Source: JACRDG01 sp963760985 (lineage in GTDB: Bacteria > Desulfobacterota > Desulfomonilia > Desulfomonilales > Desulfomonilaceae). Taken from it: 64,000 bases of DNA. The notes under the pieces were generated by a model that saw only the letters and a list, made by a program, of their open reading frames with translations, was not told where the DNA came from and ran no database searches. A program made the position numbers and the translations under genes. Shown here one piece after another: positions 37,289 to 47,734 of this stretch. Position 1 is the first letter of the stretch. Each line of letters opens with the position of its first letter. The stretch covers positions 62,001-126,000 of the forward strand of contig CAVXFM010000015.1 of assembly GCA_963760985.1 (NCBI GenBank), in the 5' to 3' direction.

Positions 37289-40138
37289 TCACTGCGGTTC
37301 CCGGGTCTCCGCGTCGTGGAGCTCTCCCCCTCGCGGCGCTTCTTCCGCCGGAATCCCTTGTAAGGAGGCCAACGCGCCTTTCAGCGCGTCTTCCAGTTTG
37401 GCGAGATCCGATTCGTCGCTGAGGTGGACCCGGATAATCCGTCTTTCCCTGTTCTTCAATGCCTGGTAGTCACCCAACGACTGGGCCGCTTTGAGCACCC
37501 CGAACGTGTAGGGCTTTCCAGGCACGGGAATGTCCTCCCTGTCATCGGTGGTGATCTGAATGAAAAGACCCTTGTGAGAGCCACCTTTGTGCATCTGTCC
37601 TGTGGTGTGCAGATAGCGTGGCCCGAATCCGACTGAGGTGGCGATCCGCAACCTGTCTCTCACTGCCGTGCGCATGGACTGAAGGATCGACCGGTTCTGC
37701 TCAGTAGGAGGGATGAACGCCTGAAACCCCACGTAATCACCCGGCCTCGCCGCGGCAAGGAACCCCGCAAGAGATTGCGCCAAGCTCGGATCCGCGGGAT
37801 CCAGCCCTTCGCCCTCGGGGAGAGTCTTGTCCTTCTTGTAGGTTTCCAAGAGACCCTTGGTGATGTCCTTGGACATTGCGACGTCAGGCTCGTCAAACGG
37901 ATTTATCCCCATGACGACGCCTGCGATTGCCGCAGCAAGTTGCCACCGGAACATCTCGCGCCCCAGGTCGAAAGGAGTGTGAAGGCGCAGAGTTATGACC
38001 GAATGTCCATAACGTTCGAGCGCTGATACCTGCTCGTCGAATGTCCCTTGGTCGTCAATTCTCAGGTACACGAAGAGACGATCCTTTTCGTACACGTCCG
38101 GGGTCCCCAGCGGTTCCCCCTCAATGGGCACCAGTCCTTTGCCTTGTTTTCCGGTGCTCTCAGCCACGATATGTTCGAGCCACACACCGAAAGGTGCCAT
38201 TCCGGGCGAGATGATGAGGCTCAGCTTGTCCTTTCCCACGAGGGATGCCTCTGCCAGGCAGGCTCCGAGCCACAGTCCCTGGTTCTCCAGCGTGGGAACC
38301 TCCGGACCTGCTGACTCCACCGACTGGGAAGCCCTCATGAGCAATCTATCCAAATCCATGCCGACGAGCGCGGCAGGGACCAATCCGAAGTAAGAGAATG
38401 CGCTGAAACGACCTCCGACGGTCGGCGGGTTGAGGAACGTCTTCCTGAACCTCTTTTCCGAAGCCAGTCGCCCGAGGCTCGTGCCTGGATCGGTAATGGC
38501 CATGAAATGGGAACCAGCCTCCTCTCCCTTCAGCTCTTCCATTTTGGCGCGGAAATATGCGTACAAGGAGAGCGTTTCAATAGTCCTGCCTGACTTGCTG
38601 GAAAAGACGAACAGGGTATGCGCGAGATCGATCCCGCGTTCCAGCCGCAGAATCTCATCGGGCAGGGTCGTATCAAGCACCTTCAGCTCGGGAAAGCCGG
38701 GCTGGGAACCAAAACATCCTGCGAACGCTTCGGCAGCGAGGCTGCTCCCTCCCATGCCAAGCAGCACCGCAACTTTGAATCCCGCGTTCCTCACGTCTTG
38801 AGCGAAACTCCTCAGCCTTTCCGTTTCGCGGACCATGGTCTCGATCACAGGCAGCCAGCCGAGCCGCCGCGCGATCGCACCCACCACAGCCGGATTAGTG
38901 GTCCACAGAGACGCGTCCCCGGCCCAAAGGCTCTCACCCACCTTTTGTTCGTCGAATCGTGCGAGCGTGTCATCGACCCGAATCTGTAGATCCCCAAGCG
39001 ACGCGGACCGGTGCCCCCAACCGCGGATCAAACGAGTCCTCTTCTTGGTGATACCGCTCATGAGCTTGTCAAATGACTCGGCAAACAGCCTTACCCCGTT
39101 TTCCAAGAGAGAATCCATCACGTCTTCGAGGTCTATTCCCAGTTCTTCGAGCCTGGAAAACAGTTCCGTGGCCGCTTCCAGGCCTTCCTGCAATCTTGCG
39201 GCGGGTCTGCCGTGGCGTCGGTACGCTTCGAGGGCGACTCTGGGTAAGGTGTTTATTGTTTCCGGCCCGATGAGTGCATCCACGTAGTACGTGTCTGCGT
39301 ACTCGGGATCTTTCGTGCTCGTGCTGGCCCAGAGTACCCGCTGAGGTTTTGCGCCCTTGTCCCGGAACAGGGCAAACCGCGGTCCGTGAAAGACCTCCAT
39401 GTATGAGGCATAGGCTATTTTGGCATTGGCAATGGCAGCCTTTCCCACCAGGCTACGGGCAATGGGTTTTATCTTCGGGTCGACTATTTCCCTCAGGATT
39501 TCGTCGATCGCGGTGTCGACGCGGCTGACAAAGAAAGAGGCCACACTGAATACCTGACCGGGATACCCCCCTGACTGGATCCATCTGTCCAGGCCGTCGA
39601 TGTACGCGGTCACTGTGTCTCGGTACTGCTCCTGAGAAAAGATGAGCGTCACATTGACGTTGATTCCCTCGGCCAAAAGCTCCGGCACTGCTTGGAGTCC
39701 TTCCACCGTGGCAGGGACCTTGATCATGAGATTCCGACGATCTACGAGAGCAAAGAGACGCCGGGCTTGATCCACGGTTCCAACCGCGTCGTACGCAAGA
39801 TGAGGGGAGACTTCGAGGCTTACATATCCATCCTCGCCATTGCTCGACTCATAGAGAGGAGAGAGGAGATCCGCGGCATCCCTGACATCAGCTGCTACCA
39901 ACTGTTCGTACAGTCCCTGCACGTCGCAGCCTGTGTCCACGAACAAGTGAAGCGCGTGATCGTAGACTCTCTCATTGCTGAGAGCCTTTTCAAAAATCGT
40001 CGGATTCGAAGTGACTCCCGAGACACCGTCTTCCTCTATCATTCTTTTCAGTTCGCCGGTTTTCAAGAGTTCCCGGCTCAGGTTGTCGTACCACACGGAC
40101 TGCCCGAGCCTGGTCAGGGCTTTCAAGGGAGAAGTCAT
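37289..40138 (-). CDS. tal-pgi: Bifunctional transaldolase / glucose-6-phosphate isomerase
   Basis: 949 aa, intact. The N-terminal half is transaldolase: GVTSNPTIFEKAL (41-53), the Schiff-base lysine in NLMIKVPATVEGL (K140), then FFVSRVDTAIDEIL and LWASTSTKDPEYADTYYVDALIGPETINTLP. The C-terminal half is glucose-6-phosphate isomerase: VAVLLGMGGSSLAAEAF, LFVFSSKSGRTIETLSLYAYF, TDPGTSLGRLA and KGLVPIEGEPLG, with a late QMHKGGSHKGLFIQIT. It links the non-oxidative pentose-phosphate pathway to fructose-6-phosphate/glucose-6-phosphate interconversion in the cytosol. Such fusions are known in several bacteria; here it stands alone on its strand. Confidence 0.95.
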   Translation of the reverse strand: MTSPLKALTRLGQSVWYDNLSRELLKTGELKRMIEEDGVSGVTSNPTIFEKALSNERVYDHALHLFVDTGCDVQGLYEQLVAADVRDAADLLSPLYESSNGEDGYVSLEVSPHLAYDAVGTVDQARRLFALVDRRNLMIKVPATVEGLQAVPELLAEGINVNVTLIFSQEQYRDTVTAYIDGLDRWIQSGGYPGQVFSVASFFVSRVDTAIDEILREIVDPKIKPIARSLVGKAAIANAKIAYASYMEVFHGPRFALFRDKGAKPQRVLWASTSTKDPEYADTYYVDALIGPETINTLPRVALEAYRRHGRPAARLQEGLEAATELFSRLEELGIDLEDVMDSLLENGVRLFAESFDKLMSGITKKRTRLIRGWGHRSASLGDLQIRVDDTLARFDEQKVGESLWAGDASLWTTNPAVVGAIARRLGWLPVIETMVRETERLRSFAQDVRNAGFKVAVLLGMGGSSLAAEAFAGCFGSQPGFPELKVLDTTLPDEILRLERGIDLAHTLFVFSSKSGRTIETLSLYAYFRAKMEELKGEEAGSHFMAITDPGTSLGRLASEKRFRKTFLNPPTVGGRFSAFSYFGLVPAALVGMDLDRLLMRASQSVESAGPEVPTLENQGLWLGACLAEASLVGKDKLSLIISPGMAPFGVWLEHIVAESTGKQGKGLVPIEGEPLGTPDVYEKDRLFVYLRIDDQGTFDEQVSALERYGHSVITLRLHTPFDLGREMFRWQLAAAIAGVVMGINPFDEPDVAMSKDITKGLLETYKKDKTLPEGEGLDPADPSLAQSLAGFLAAARPGDYVGFQAFIPPTEQNRSILQSMRTAVRDRLRIATSVGFGPRYLHTTGQMHKGGSHKGLFIQITTDDREDIPVPGKPYTFGVLKAAQSLGDYQALKNRERRIIRVHLSDESDLAKLEDALKGALASLQGIPAEEAPRGGELHDAETREPQ

Positions 40139-40158
40139 CGCAGCCTCCTGCTTGGTTC

Positions 40159-40467
40159 TCAGCGGTCATGGCTCACGGGTTCCGCGACGCGCTCGGACCA
40201 AAGTGAAAAACCCCGTTGTTCTTGAGAGATCAAGAAGATAGAGTCCGTTCTGGAGAAAGGTTCTATCGCCAACGAGGCGAACCTAGTATGGCACAAGCCG
40301 TTCTCCCTTTCCAGCAAATAGAAAGCGGCAAGGCCCATTCGAGCGCGTCCGACCTTCAGGAGCAGCGCAGATTTCCCCTCTGAAACGCGCAGAATAGCGA
40401 CCCAGGTTTTGCCTCCCCAGGCCTTCGGCTCTCGTGCACCGCGATCGAAAGGCAAACCGACGCACAT
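40159..40467 (-). CDS. Doubtful small protein upstream of tal-pgi
   Basis: 102 aa with protein-like composition (KTWVAILRVSEGKSALLLKVGRARMGLAAFYLLERENGLCHTRFASLAIEPFSRTDSIFLI), ending 20 bp before tal-pgi. No ribosome-binding site and no known family. It may be chance. Confidence 0.25.
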   Translation of the reverse strand: MCVGLPFDRGAREPKAWGGKTWVAILRVSEGKSALLLKVGRARMGLAAFYLLERENGLCHTRFASLAIEPFSRTDSIFLISQEQRGFSLWSERVAEPVSHDR

Positions 40468-41310
40468 GTAAGATAATGCATGTTCTCTTCCGCAAAGTGC
40501 CTCACAAAAAGAGCCTTAATCTGCCCTGATAGCCGCTTTTCGGCATGTGCATCGACATGTCATTTTTGTCACTCTCAAGCCCGGAATTGTGGAGCAACCC
40601 ATGTAGGATCATGGTAATGGTTTCGCTCGAGCCTTTGCTGCACGGAAGAAATCAACCCACAAAGTCATCAAGACAGGAAGAGGTCAAAGGCCAATTCCTC
40701 TTTTTATTTATGTCCTTGTGCCCTGGTGGTTCATTCCTTGTCCCCCGCGGTGAACCATCACCGGTCCCATTTCCCAGGCACATCCGCGCCAAGCCCCCTG
40801 AACGATCACACGATCCCCGGCAGCACCCTGTATTCTAATTCGTCCGGAGATTCACTCCAGCCCTCCCAGTCCTATCCATACGCGACATCCGTGGCAGTTT
40901 GTTTGCCTCCGCGATGCGATATTTTTGTGTGGACCATTCCGCGTCGTACCTACGATCGCCCAACGCGCTGGGGAAGCTCCTGTTCCAGATCGGTTCAATG
41001 TTTCACCACGTCTCTTCTCAAGCTACCGGCCTTGGATTACCGGGTACTTATCGAAATCGCCGCATTGACCTGCTCATAAGAGAAGGGACTTTGTGAGCAC
41101 AGCTCACATTTTTGTAAGTTTTTTGTGAGGATCAGATCTTGTTTTAACTTGACATGCTCCCGGCCTTTCCTGTACCTTGTGTGCATACGTTTGAAAGTAG
41201 TCCGTATGTCCTCAGTCACCGACACCCCTTTTTGCGGGTGATCAAAGGTGAAGGGGGTTTTTTCTCGTTTGGACGCGTGTGTGCGTCCATGCATTAAGGG
41301 AGGAATGGCT
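40468..41310. other. Intergenic region with candidate porin promoter
   Basis: About 840 bp without a convincing gene. TTGACA (41149-41154) is followed after 18 bp by TACCTT (41173-41178), with an AT-rich tract just upstream, a weak candidate promoter for the porin. CACCC...GGGTG (41222-41239) can form a leader hairpin. Confidence 0.35.
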
Positions 41311-42967
41311 ATGCAGAGATACAGGGTTTGGTCGCTGGCCCTCGTGGTCGGCCTTATGGTTTCCCTGATGGCGGCTCCGGCCGGCGCGTGGGAATTCTCC
41401 ATGACAGGGAATTACACAAGTGATTACTTGTACGTCACTCAAACAGGCACGGCCGGCTTTTTCGGTCACTACGACCTGGATAAATCCAGTCTTCAATATT
41501 ATAGCTCCTACAACTTCTGGGGCGGCGATTTCGCGCAGGCGCTGGGCATAGTTTCCGGATCCGACGGAGGGTGGGACGGCATGTGGATGACCCTCGATCC
41601 TGAAATTCGGCTCAACCCCGCGGTCAGGATCCGGGGCCGGTACTATGTCGGTTCGTGGGACACTCCTGGTGCGAGCACGAGTTTGGGCTCGCTTGCGGCT
41701 TCCGAGTATTTTACGTACAGGTCACCCGGTGTGCAGAGATCCTTCTCCCCCGGTTACTGGAACCTCTTGTGGCTGACCGCACGGTTGCCCTGGGGCATCG
41801 TGGCAGTGGGCAAAAGGCCATCCACCTGGGGCACGGGCTTGGCCTGGAACGGTGAGGACAACCGGTCTTCCGAGTCCTTTGCCATTGTCACGGATTACGG
41901 TCCTTTCAGGATCGGGTTTTCCGAGTACCTCTCTCGTGCGGGTGACGAAGCTTATTATAACCCCAACATGGACAAGAACAACAAACGGTACTGGGATACG
42001 GCAATAAACATCACGTACCGCGCAGGGGCCTTGGACATGGGCGTGCAGGCTGACTATGTGTTTCGCCATCGGGGGCCTGAGAGAGGGGCGGTCAATTATG
42101 ACACTAAGATCAGCAATACCTATAAATTCAGAGACCGGGCGGATTTTTACGGTGGCGTGTATGCGAAGTTTAACAACGGAAGGTTCTTCGCGAACTCTGA
42201 ATTTGACTGGTACGACAGAATGGACAAGCAGCGAAATACCGCGCCCCTGAGGACCTTCGATTACAGGATCATGGGTGAACTGGGGGCCTATTGTGGGCCG
42301 GCCAAGTTGTCCGTCCTGTGTTCCTGGCATTCAGGCATGGACCGGCGGCACGGGTACACCAATAGCGTCCAGGGTTGTATAGCAGATCCGGTAAACGGTA
42401 CTAACCCCCGGGTTCAGTCTTCGAGCACTTCGAACACCGGTCTGTATCGCCCGTACAGCTACATCATGGTGTATGGGTATGGATTGGGAAACAGCATCAA
42501 CGCGGATACGGGCGAGGGTTATGTGCAGGACGCATTCTGCAAGGCTGCCCGCCTGGATTACGCGGTCGCGGCCAACCTGAATGTGTTCGGAACCTTTTTC
42601 CAGGCTAACAGGGTAGGAAACGGGTACGGCTGGGGATATCTGGCTCCGAACTATCCTAACAAGGACGGGAGCGTGATCGGCAAGTACAGAGGCAACACCA
42701 GCCTAGGAACTGTGGCGCCGACCATCCCTGACAACGACCTGGGTTGGGAGGTTGATACAGGATGGTGACTGGAAGCTCTTGGAGGGATTGACGCTCAGGA
42801 CGACTTTCGGTTACTGGCAGCCGGGTAAGTGGTTCAATTTCGCTTGTGTTTCCAAGTTAGTGCCGAACTGGGACACTCCCACAGCGGCCAACTGGTTTGG
42901 AGCCTATCCTGATCGGGCCATCGATCCGGTCATGGCGCTCAACGTGCAGATACTCGCGGACTTCTAA
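41311..42967 (+). CDS. Outer-membrane porin-like protein, frameshift near the 3' end
   Basis: About 552 aa. The ATG at 41311 is chosen because GGGAGGA lies 6 bp upstream and the next residues form a signal peptide: MQRYRVWSLALVVGLMVSLMAAPAGAWEF. The mature part is rich in Tyr, Trp, Phe, Gly and Asn in alternating strands (MTGNYTSDYLYVTQ, IRGRYYVGSWDTPG, MGVQADYVFRHRG, FFANSEFDWYDRMD) with no hydrophobic helices. The frame shifts near 42762, after LGWEVDTG, into DWKLLEGLTLRTTFGYWQPGKWF...VQILADF. The final Phe is the usual last residue of outer-membrane barrels. Its substrate cannot be told. A strong terminator follows. Confidence 0.75.
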
Positions 42968-43006
42968 TCGTCCAAAGGCATCTGCCTGATTGCGAGATAG
43001 ACAATG

Positions 43007-43036
43007 AGAGGAGGGCTTCGGCCCTTCTCTTTTTTG
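43007..43036 (+). terminator. Rho-independent terminator
   Basis: AGAGGAGGGC, loop TTCG, GCCCTTCTCT, then TTTTT. It lies 40 bp after the porin stop. Confidence 0.92.
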
Positions 43037-43211
43037 TTTCGAATCAACCTAGGAAAAGCGGAGTCGGGTCTTGTGCGTCACGCGCGTTCGCAAGACATAG
43101 CGTCGAGCGCTTCTGCTCTAACATTGACACCTGAGCCTCAATAGAGTACAACCAGTCAACTCGGCGCTAGCCGGTATAGGACCTGTTCGTCAACAAGGGG
43201 CCTTATCATTC

Positions 43212-43760
43212 ATGGTCGTTCGCTGTTTCCAGTGCAATGGACTGCTCAGAGTAGACGAGAATAGCCTTCCCTTTGACCGCAGAGCCAAGGTGCGGTGCCC
43301 CCATTGCAAGAGCATCGGCCTGATGCCCGAGCAGCCTGCCGCGCACCTTGCGACAGGGGACCCCAATGCTGCTGCTCCGGGAGACGCAGACTATCCGGCT
43401 CTGCTTCCCGTGCAAGTGCCTCCTCCTCCCCCGCCGAAACCGCCGGATTGGAAGGAGGCTGCAATCCCGCACGATGCATTCAACAGCTTTCGGTATCCTG
43501 GAGACAGAAACGCCAAAGCATCCGAGAAGAAGCCCCCAACCGCGCCAAAGAAATGGGCGCTTGTTGCCTGGGTGGTCGTCTCAGTCGCGGTGGTCGCTTT
43601 TTTCGCGTTGCTGGTGAACCTCATTTTGCCAGGGCCTGCCGGAGTCAGCCCCGCGGTGTACACGGTTCCCTCTGGCCCGGCACCGCCTTCCGGAGTCACC
43701 GAAGAGAACATCGATAGCCACAGGAACTCCGCTGCTCCTAGCATTCAGGACAGACGATGA
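43212..43760 (+). CDS. Zinc-ribbon (MJ0042-like) protein with proline-rich linker and one membrane helix
   Basis: 182 aa. The N-terminal zinc ribbon is VVRCFQCNGLLRVDENSLPFDRRAKVRCPHCKS (CxxC-x21-CxxC). A linker with PPPPPPKPP follows (about 69-76), then a single transmembrane helix WALVAWVVVSVAVVAFFALLVNLIL (about 114-138) and a short Pro/Ser-rich C-terminal tail. The layout places the zinc ribbon in the cytoplasm and the tail outside. Such proteins are common in deltaproteobacteria; their role is unclear. Confidence 0.72.
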   Translation: MVVRCFQCNGLLRVDENSLPFDRRAKVRCPHCKSIGLMPEQPAAHLATGDPNAAAPGDADYPALLPVQVPPPPPPKPPDWKEAAIPHDAFNSFRYPGDRNAKASEKKPPTAPKKWALVAWVVVSVAVVAFFALLVNLILPGPAGVSPAVYTVPSGPAPPSGVTEENIDSHRNSAAPSIQDRR

Positions 43761-44076
43761 GGCCATTCTCGTTGACAACCGTTCAGAACGCGTGGGTGTG
43801 CAAATCCGAACATTGAGTCGCGGTACCAGGGCGGAATCCACCGAACACACTCTTGCCCCTTCCTCCATCGAGGAAAGGTGGAATTGATTTGCGGCCTTGA
43901 TGACGCGGTCTTTTTCAGTCCAATAGACACATGCACGTAGTTCATGTCCGCTATTCTTTCGACGATGTGCGGTTCCTTTCGGTTCCTTTTGTGTCTTTGT
44001 GTGTCATGTCTTATCCTTTGCGCAGAATGCCTCTTCCGGTGTTGAGGCCAGCCAGTCCATCTGCAGGACGGATATC
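43761..44076. other. Gap, no gene seen
   Basis: About 315 bp before the dGTPase-like gene with no credible frame. It includes a near-duplicated GGTTCCTTT (43971-43992). Confidence 0.3.
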
Positions 44077-45250
44077 GTGATTTTCAAACGCGAAACCCAG
44101 GAACAGAGAGAAAGAGCGTTTGTCGCTCCGTACGCGATCCGCGCGGAAGACAGTCGCGGCCGAGTTCACGACGAACAGGAATGCCCGTATCGCACCGCGT
44201 TCCAGAGAGACCGTGATCAGAATCATCCACTCCAGGGCGTTTCGCAGGCTGGAGTACAAGACGCAGGTCTTTGCCTACTACGAGGGCGATCATTACCGAA
44301 CCAGATTGACCCACACCCTCGAAGTCGCGCAGATCGCGCGGAGCGTGGCCCAGGACCTTGGCGCGAATGAAGAATTGACCCACGCGGTCGCGCTCGCGCA
44401 CGACTTGGGGCATACCCCCTTCGGTCATGCTGGGGAAGAGGCCCTTCATGTGCTTATGAAGGACCACGGCGGGTTCGAGCACAATGCGCAGTCGTTGCGG
44501 GTGGTGGATTTGCTGGAAGCCCGTTATCCTGACTTTCCCGGGCTCAACCTCACGTATGAGACGCGCTGCGGCATCATCAGGCATTCCACCGTATACGATC
44601 AGGCCCCTGAGCGTGCGGTTCAGGAGTTCATGCAAACCCCGCATCCGTCTCTTGAGGCGCAGCTCGTCAGTCTGGCGGACGAAGTCGCTTACAACTGCCA
44701 CGACATAGAGGATGGGCTGAGGTCGGGTTTCTTCGATGAAATGGACCTTTCTGAACTGGAGATCTGGAAAAACGCGGCCCAGCTCATTCGAGACAAACAC
44801 CCGAACGTCGATCGAGACACGTTGCGGTATCAGTGTATTCGTGCGCTCATTGACATGTTTATTCGCGACCTCGTTGCCGCGACCGAAGAGTGCCTGTCAG
44901 GGAACAATTTCCAGTCTCCCGACGAGATCATGGATTCCGCATTACCGACAGCGAGGTTCTCCCCGAGGATGCAGGCTTGGAAAGCAGAGTTGAATCGCTT
45001 CTTGCACTCCCGTTTCTATACCCATCACAAAATCATGCGCATGCAGTACAAAGCCATGCGCCTGTTGACCGATTTGTTTCAGGAGTATGTGAGCAGGCCG
45101 TCCCAACTCCCGCCTGGCGTGCAGAAGAGACTTGCGGAAAACCAGGACCCGCCGGAACGTGTCGTGTGCGACTACATCGCGGGGATGACCGACAGATTTG
45201 CTCTTGACGAACACCGCAAGCTCTTCCTCCCTTACGAGTATTCATCTTAA
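44077..45250 (+). CDS. Deoxyguanosinetriphosphate triphosphohydrolase-like protein, N-terminal frameshift
   Basis: About 391 aa. The N-terminus is read from the GTG at 44077 (VIFKRETQEQRERAFVAPYAIRAEDSRGRVHDEQECPYRTAFQRDRD) and shifts near 44217 into RIIHSRAFRRLEYKTQVF. The HD domain follows: TRLTHTLEVAQIARSVA (first His), ALAHDLGHTPFGHAGE (HD pair), HNAQSLRVVDLLE and a later Asp in SLADEVAYNCHDIEDGL. This is the dGTPase-like (type 2) family that hydrolyses dNTPs to nucleoside and triphosphate and helps control dNTP pools. The end is intact. Confidence 0.88.
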
Positions 45251-45526
45251 GCGCCTGTTTTCCTGAGTTCGCGCACGTCCTTCGGCAGGACGCGGTGGGC
45301 CGGGCGAACCCTATCGGTCGAGAGGAAACCGCCAATGATGCGGTTCCCGATGGTCACCACATCCTACGGCACTGACAAAAAAGTGACGGGAGGAGTCCCC
45401 TGAACGCAGATTCCACCGCTCTCCGCCGTCCGCACCGAGACAGATCCGCAGCCTGCAACCTCCACCAGGTCATGTATGCAAGAGCGAATCAAGACAGAAG
45501 CTGAGCGATATCAGCAAGGAGGACGG

Positions 45527-46168
45527 CTATTTTCCGTCCAGTTCTCTTGCCAATGCCTGAGCGTCGGTCAGGGCCTGAGGTGTGTTGACATTTATGGCAA
45601 AGAGCAGACGAGGATCGAGATGGGTCAGGTCGTCTTCCGGCACCTCTCTGACCTTTACGTGCATGAGGAAATCGAGGATCTTCAGGTCACCTGCATCGAG
45701 CAACGCGCCGATGTGGGGCAGACAGCGCCGGGAATAGACAGCGTGGAGCGGTTCCAGTCCCCCGGCAAGTCTGGGAATCACCACGTCGTTGTCTTCGATG
45801 AGCGAAAGCATGTGCGCGATCGTCTTTCCCGAGAGAAACGGCATGTCGCATGCAACGAGGAACGCGTGATCCATCGTAGAGAGCGTCAACCCCGTGTAAA
45901 GTCCGCCAAGAGATCCCTGTCCTCGTCGCAGATCCTTAAACATAGGGAGGCCGAGAAACGCAAATTGGTCAGGCGTATTGGTGATCACGAGCACTTCGGG
46001 GAATAAAGGTGAAAGTGCATCAACGACGCGCTCCACTATGGTGAAACGGCCAACCTTGAGAAGGGCTTTGTTCAGTCCTCCCATGCGGCGGGAGGCCCCA
46101 CCCGCAAGGAGAATGGCCGAAACCTGTGGGGAACCCTGGCTTTGAGAAACGCGTGGGGTAAGGGTCAT
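45527..46168 (-). CDS. mobA: Molybdenum cofactor guanylyltransferase
   Basis: 213 aa from the ATG at 46168. Nucleotide-binding motif SAILLAGGASRRMGGLNKALLKVG (about residues 17-40), then GLYTGLTLSTMDHAFLVACDMPFLSGKTI (the DMP metal motif), VVIPRLAGGLEPLHAVYSRRCLPHI and the C-terminal NVNTPQAL. MobA attaches GMP to molybdopterin to make the bis-MGD cofactor for enzymes such as formate dehydrogenases and nitrate or DMSO-type reductases, as expected in an anaerobe. An inverted repeat (46250-46303) lies about 80 bp upstream. Confidence 0.93.
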   Translation of the reverse strand: MTLTPRVSQSQGSPQVSAILLAGGASRRMGGLNKALLKVGRFTIVERVVDALSPLFPEVLVITNTPDQFAFLGLPMFKDLRRGQGSLGGLYTGLTLSTMDHAFLVACDMPFLSGKTIAHMLSLIEDNDVVIPRLAGGLEPLHAVYSRRCLPHIGALLDAGDLKILDFLMHVKVREVPEDDLTHLDPRLLFAINVNTPQALTDAQALARELDGK

Positions 46169-46249
46169 GATCCGACCGTTTTCACGTTGGCCGACACGGG
46201 CCAACCTTCACTGCCGCGGCCAGAGGGTCCCTCATAAGCCGGACCGCGA

Positions 46250-46303
46250 GTATACTGAAACGCATTGAGAATGGACGTCCCTCTCAATAGCGATTCAGTA
46301 TAC
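46250..46303. repeat. Long inverted repeat upstream of mobA
   Basis: The left arm GTATACTGAA..CGC.ATTGAGA (46250-46270) matches the complement of 46282-46303, giving about 20 paired bases with one unpaired base and one mismatch, around an 11-nt loop. There is no T run on either side, so it is not a standard terminator. Confidence 0.7.
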
Positions 46304-46403
46304 ATCGACCAAAAGGAAAATTATATGGTGGCGAAACATTGTCAGGGAAACCGCGTCATGGGATGGCCCGCTGTTGCAGCCATCTTCCACGGCGTTCGGC
46401 GCA

Positions 46404-47156
46404 TCAAGGCTTTTGAGGTTGTGGCTCACCCTTTTTTCCGGGTGCCCCCTCGCCCTGGTCCTTGTCGGACTTGGACTGATCGCCTTTCTTCACTTCCCGC
46501 GACAAGGTGATCGCTCGCCGCTTCAAGCGTGGAAGGCCTTTGACAAGGTGATTGAGTTGCTTGGTGTATATGTTGAGACTCTTCTTGTAGTCCGCATATT
46601 TGTCCCGACAGGAACGGTCCGCGATAAACCGGTGAAGCGAATTTATCACCAGCCCTCTGAGGAGGATCAACTGCCTGTACTTGCCCAGTTGGTCCGCAAT
46701 ATCTTCATCGATGGATTGCAACGTCGGGTACCTTACCCTGCCGCACATGTCCATCATGCGCATGGCCAACTGGTCATGTTGACCGAGCACCTGTTTCATT
46801 TCCGAGATCTTCGTGTTGACGTCCTGAAGGAGTGACGCGAATCGCCGGTATTCCGACAGCTCCGTGACCGGCTGCTCGAACACCTTGAATTCGATCTTGT
46901 CCACCCATTCGGATTCGTCAAATGCGAGAAAACCGCCGGCTTTTACCCGGAACAGATAACCGGGGAGCAGATCCCTGTCCCGCACAAGCTCATCGACGGT
47001 CATGGTTCTTGGGGGTTCGGTCCCCTTCAGAGTGATCTCGAACACTCCGTCCCGTCCTTTTTCCACAGGCCCCTGAGCTTGCGCCCAATTGGCGCCTGCA
47101 AGGACCGCAAGTGCCAACAGCGCACAACAGCCTATCCTGACGGTATTCTTCGTCAT
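46404..47156 (-). CDS. Periplasmic helical protein of unknown function
   Basis: 250 aa from the ATG at 47156. MTKNTVRIGCCALLALAVLAGANWAQAQ is a signal peptide. A small beta-rich segment follows (GVFEITLKGTEPPRTMTVDELVRDRDLLPGYLFRVKAGGFLAFDESEWVDKIEFKVF), then long helices (about residues 90-215) and a charged, Lys/Gly/Pro-rich tail (KKGDQSKSDKDQGEGAPGKKGEPQPQKP). A near-consensus promoter lies 80 bp upstream. No family recognised. Confidence 0.62.
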   Translation of the reverse strand: MTKNTVRIGCCALLALAVLAGANWAQAQGPVEKGRDGVFEITLKGTEPPRTMTVDELVRDRDLLPGYLFRVKAGGFLAFDESEWVDKIEFKVFEQPVTELSEYRRFASLLQDVNTKISEMKQVLGQHDQLAMRMMDMCGRVRYPTLQSIDEDIADQLGKYRQLILLRGLVINSLHRFIADRSCRDKYADYKKSLNIYTKQLNHLVKGLPRLKRRAITLSREVKKGDQSKSDKDQGEGAPGKKGEPQPQKP

Positions 47157-47237
47157 GACATCTTCTCCTTCCGGTCGCGGCCGGTGAGAACACACCTTCG
47201 GACGCACACATACGTGTAGTTACGGTTATCGATTATG

Positions 47238-47267
47238 ATTATACAACATAACTAGCGAAGATGTCAA
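47238..47267 (-). promoter_or_regulatory. Consensus sigma-70 promoter of the periplasmic-protein gene
   Basis: On the minus strand a perfect TTGACA (47267-47262) and a perfect TATAAT (47243-47238) are 18 bp apart, about 80 bp before the start at 47156. It is the best promoter in the window. Confidence 0.75.
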
Positions 47268-47410
47268 CAAATGTTCGCCGGGCCAGATAGGCAGGCCTCT
47301 GTGGGCAGGGACATACCACGGCGAGCGCTCTCTAGGCCCCGTCGGGCAGACTCTTCCTCCGGCGCGCCTTGGCATCTCTCACCGCTGGGGAGCACACGTG
47401 AATGAGTTTT

Positions 47411-47665
47411 CACGTGTATGACAGGACAGCAGATGCGGGCTGCAGATCTCCTTGGCTGGGACTACGCAAGGCCGTCTCATGCCATTGCGTTTTCAAGCGT
47501 ACAATACTGGCGGCAAACCTCTTTCGTTACGAACGGCCTGGCCTGACTGCGCTTCAGAAGCATGCCGCCGGCAGACCCAAGTCACTTACGTGATCGCGCA
47601 TCGGTATCATTACTTCGCTCAAAAGCCCCACCATCTGAGATACGTAAACGCGAATCGGCATGAGC
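47411..47665 (+). repeat. Dispersed intergenic repeat, copy D (interrupted)
   Basis: 47411-47485 matches the first half of copy A (CACGTGTATGACA, ACGCAAGGCCGTCTCAT) and 47610-47665 matches its second half (ACTTCGCTCA, CGTAAACGCGAATCGGCAT). About 120 bp lies between the halves. It is in the gap between the promoter at 47238-47267 and topA. Confidence 0.55.
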
Positions 47666-47734
47666 GGGCTCCTGGGGACAGGGAGACACAGCGCTCACGT
47701 TTGCGGTTGCGTGAGGGGTCTCGCGTTGTTGAGG

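Noticed and set aside
41037..41402. 121-codon minus-strand frame over the porin promoter
   Set aside because: It overlaps the start of the porin on the other strand and shows no protein features.
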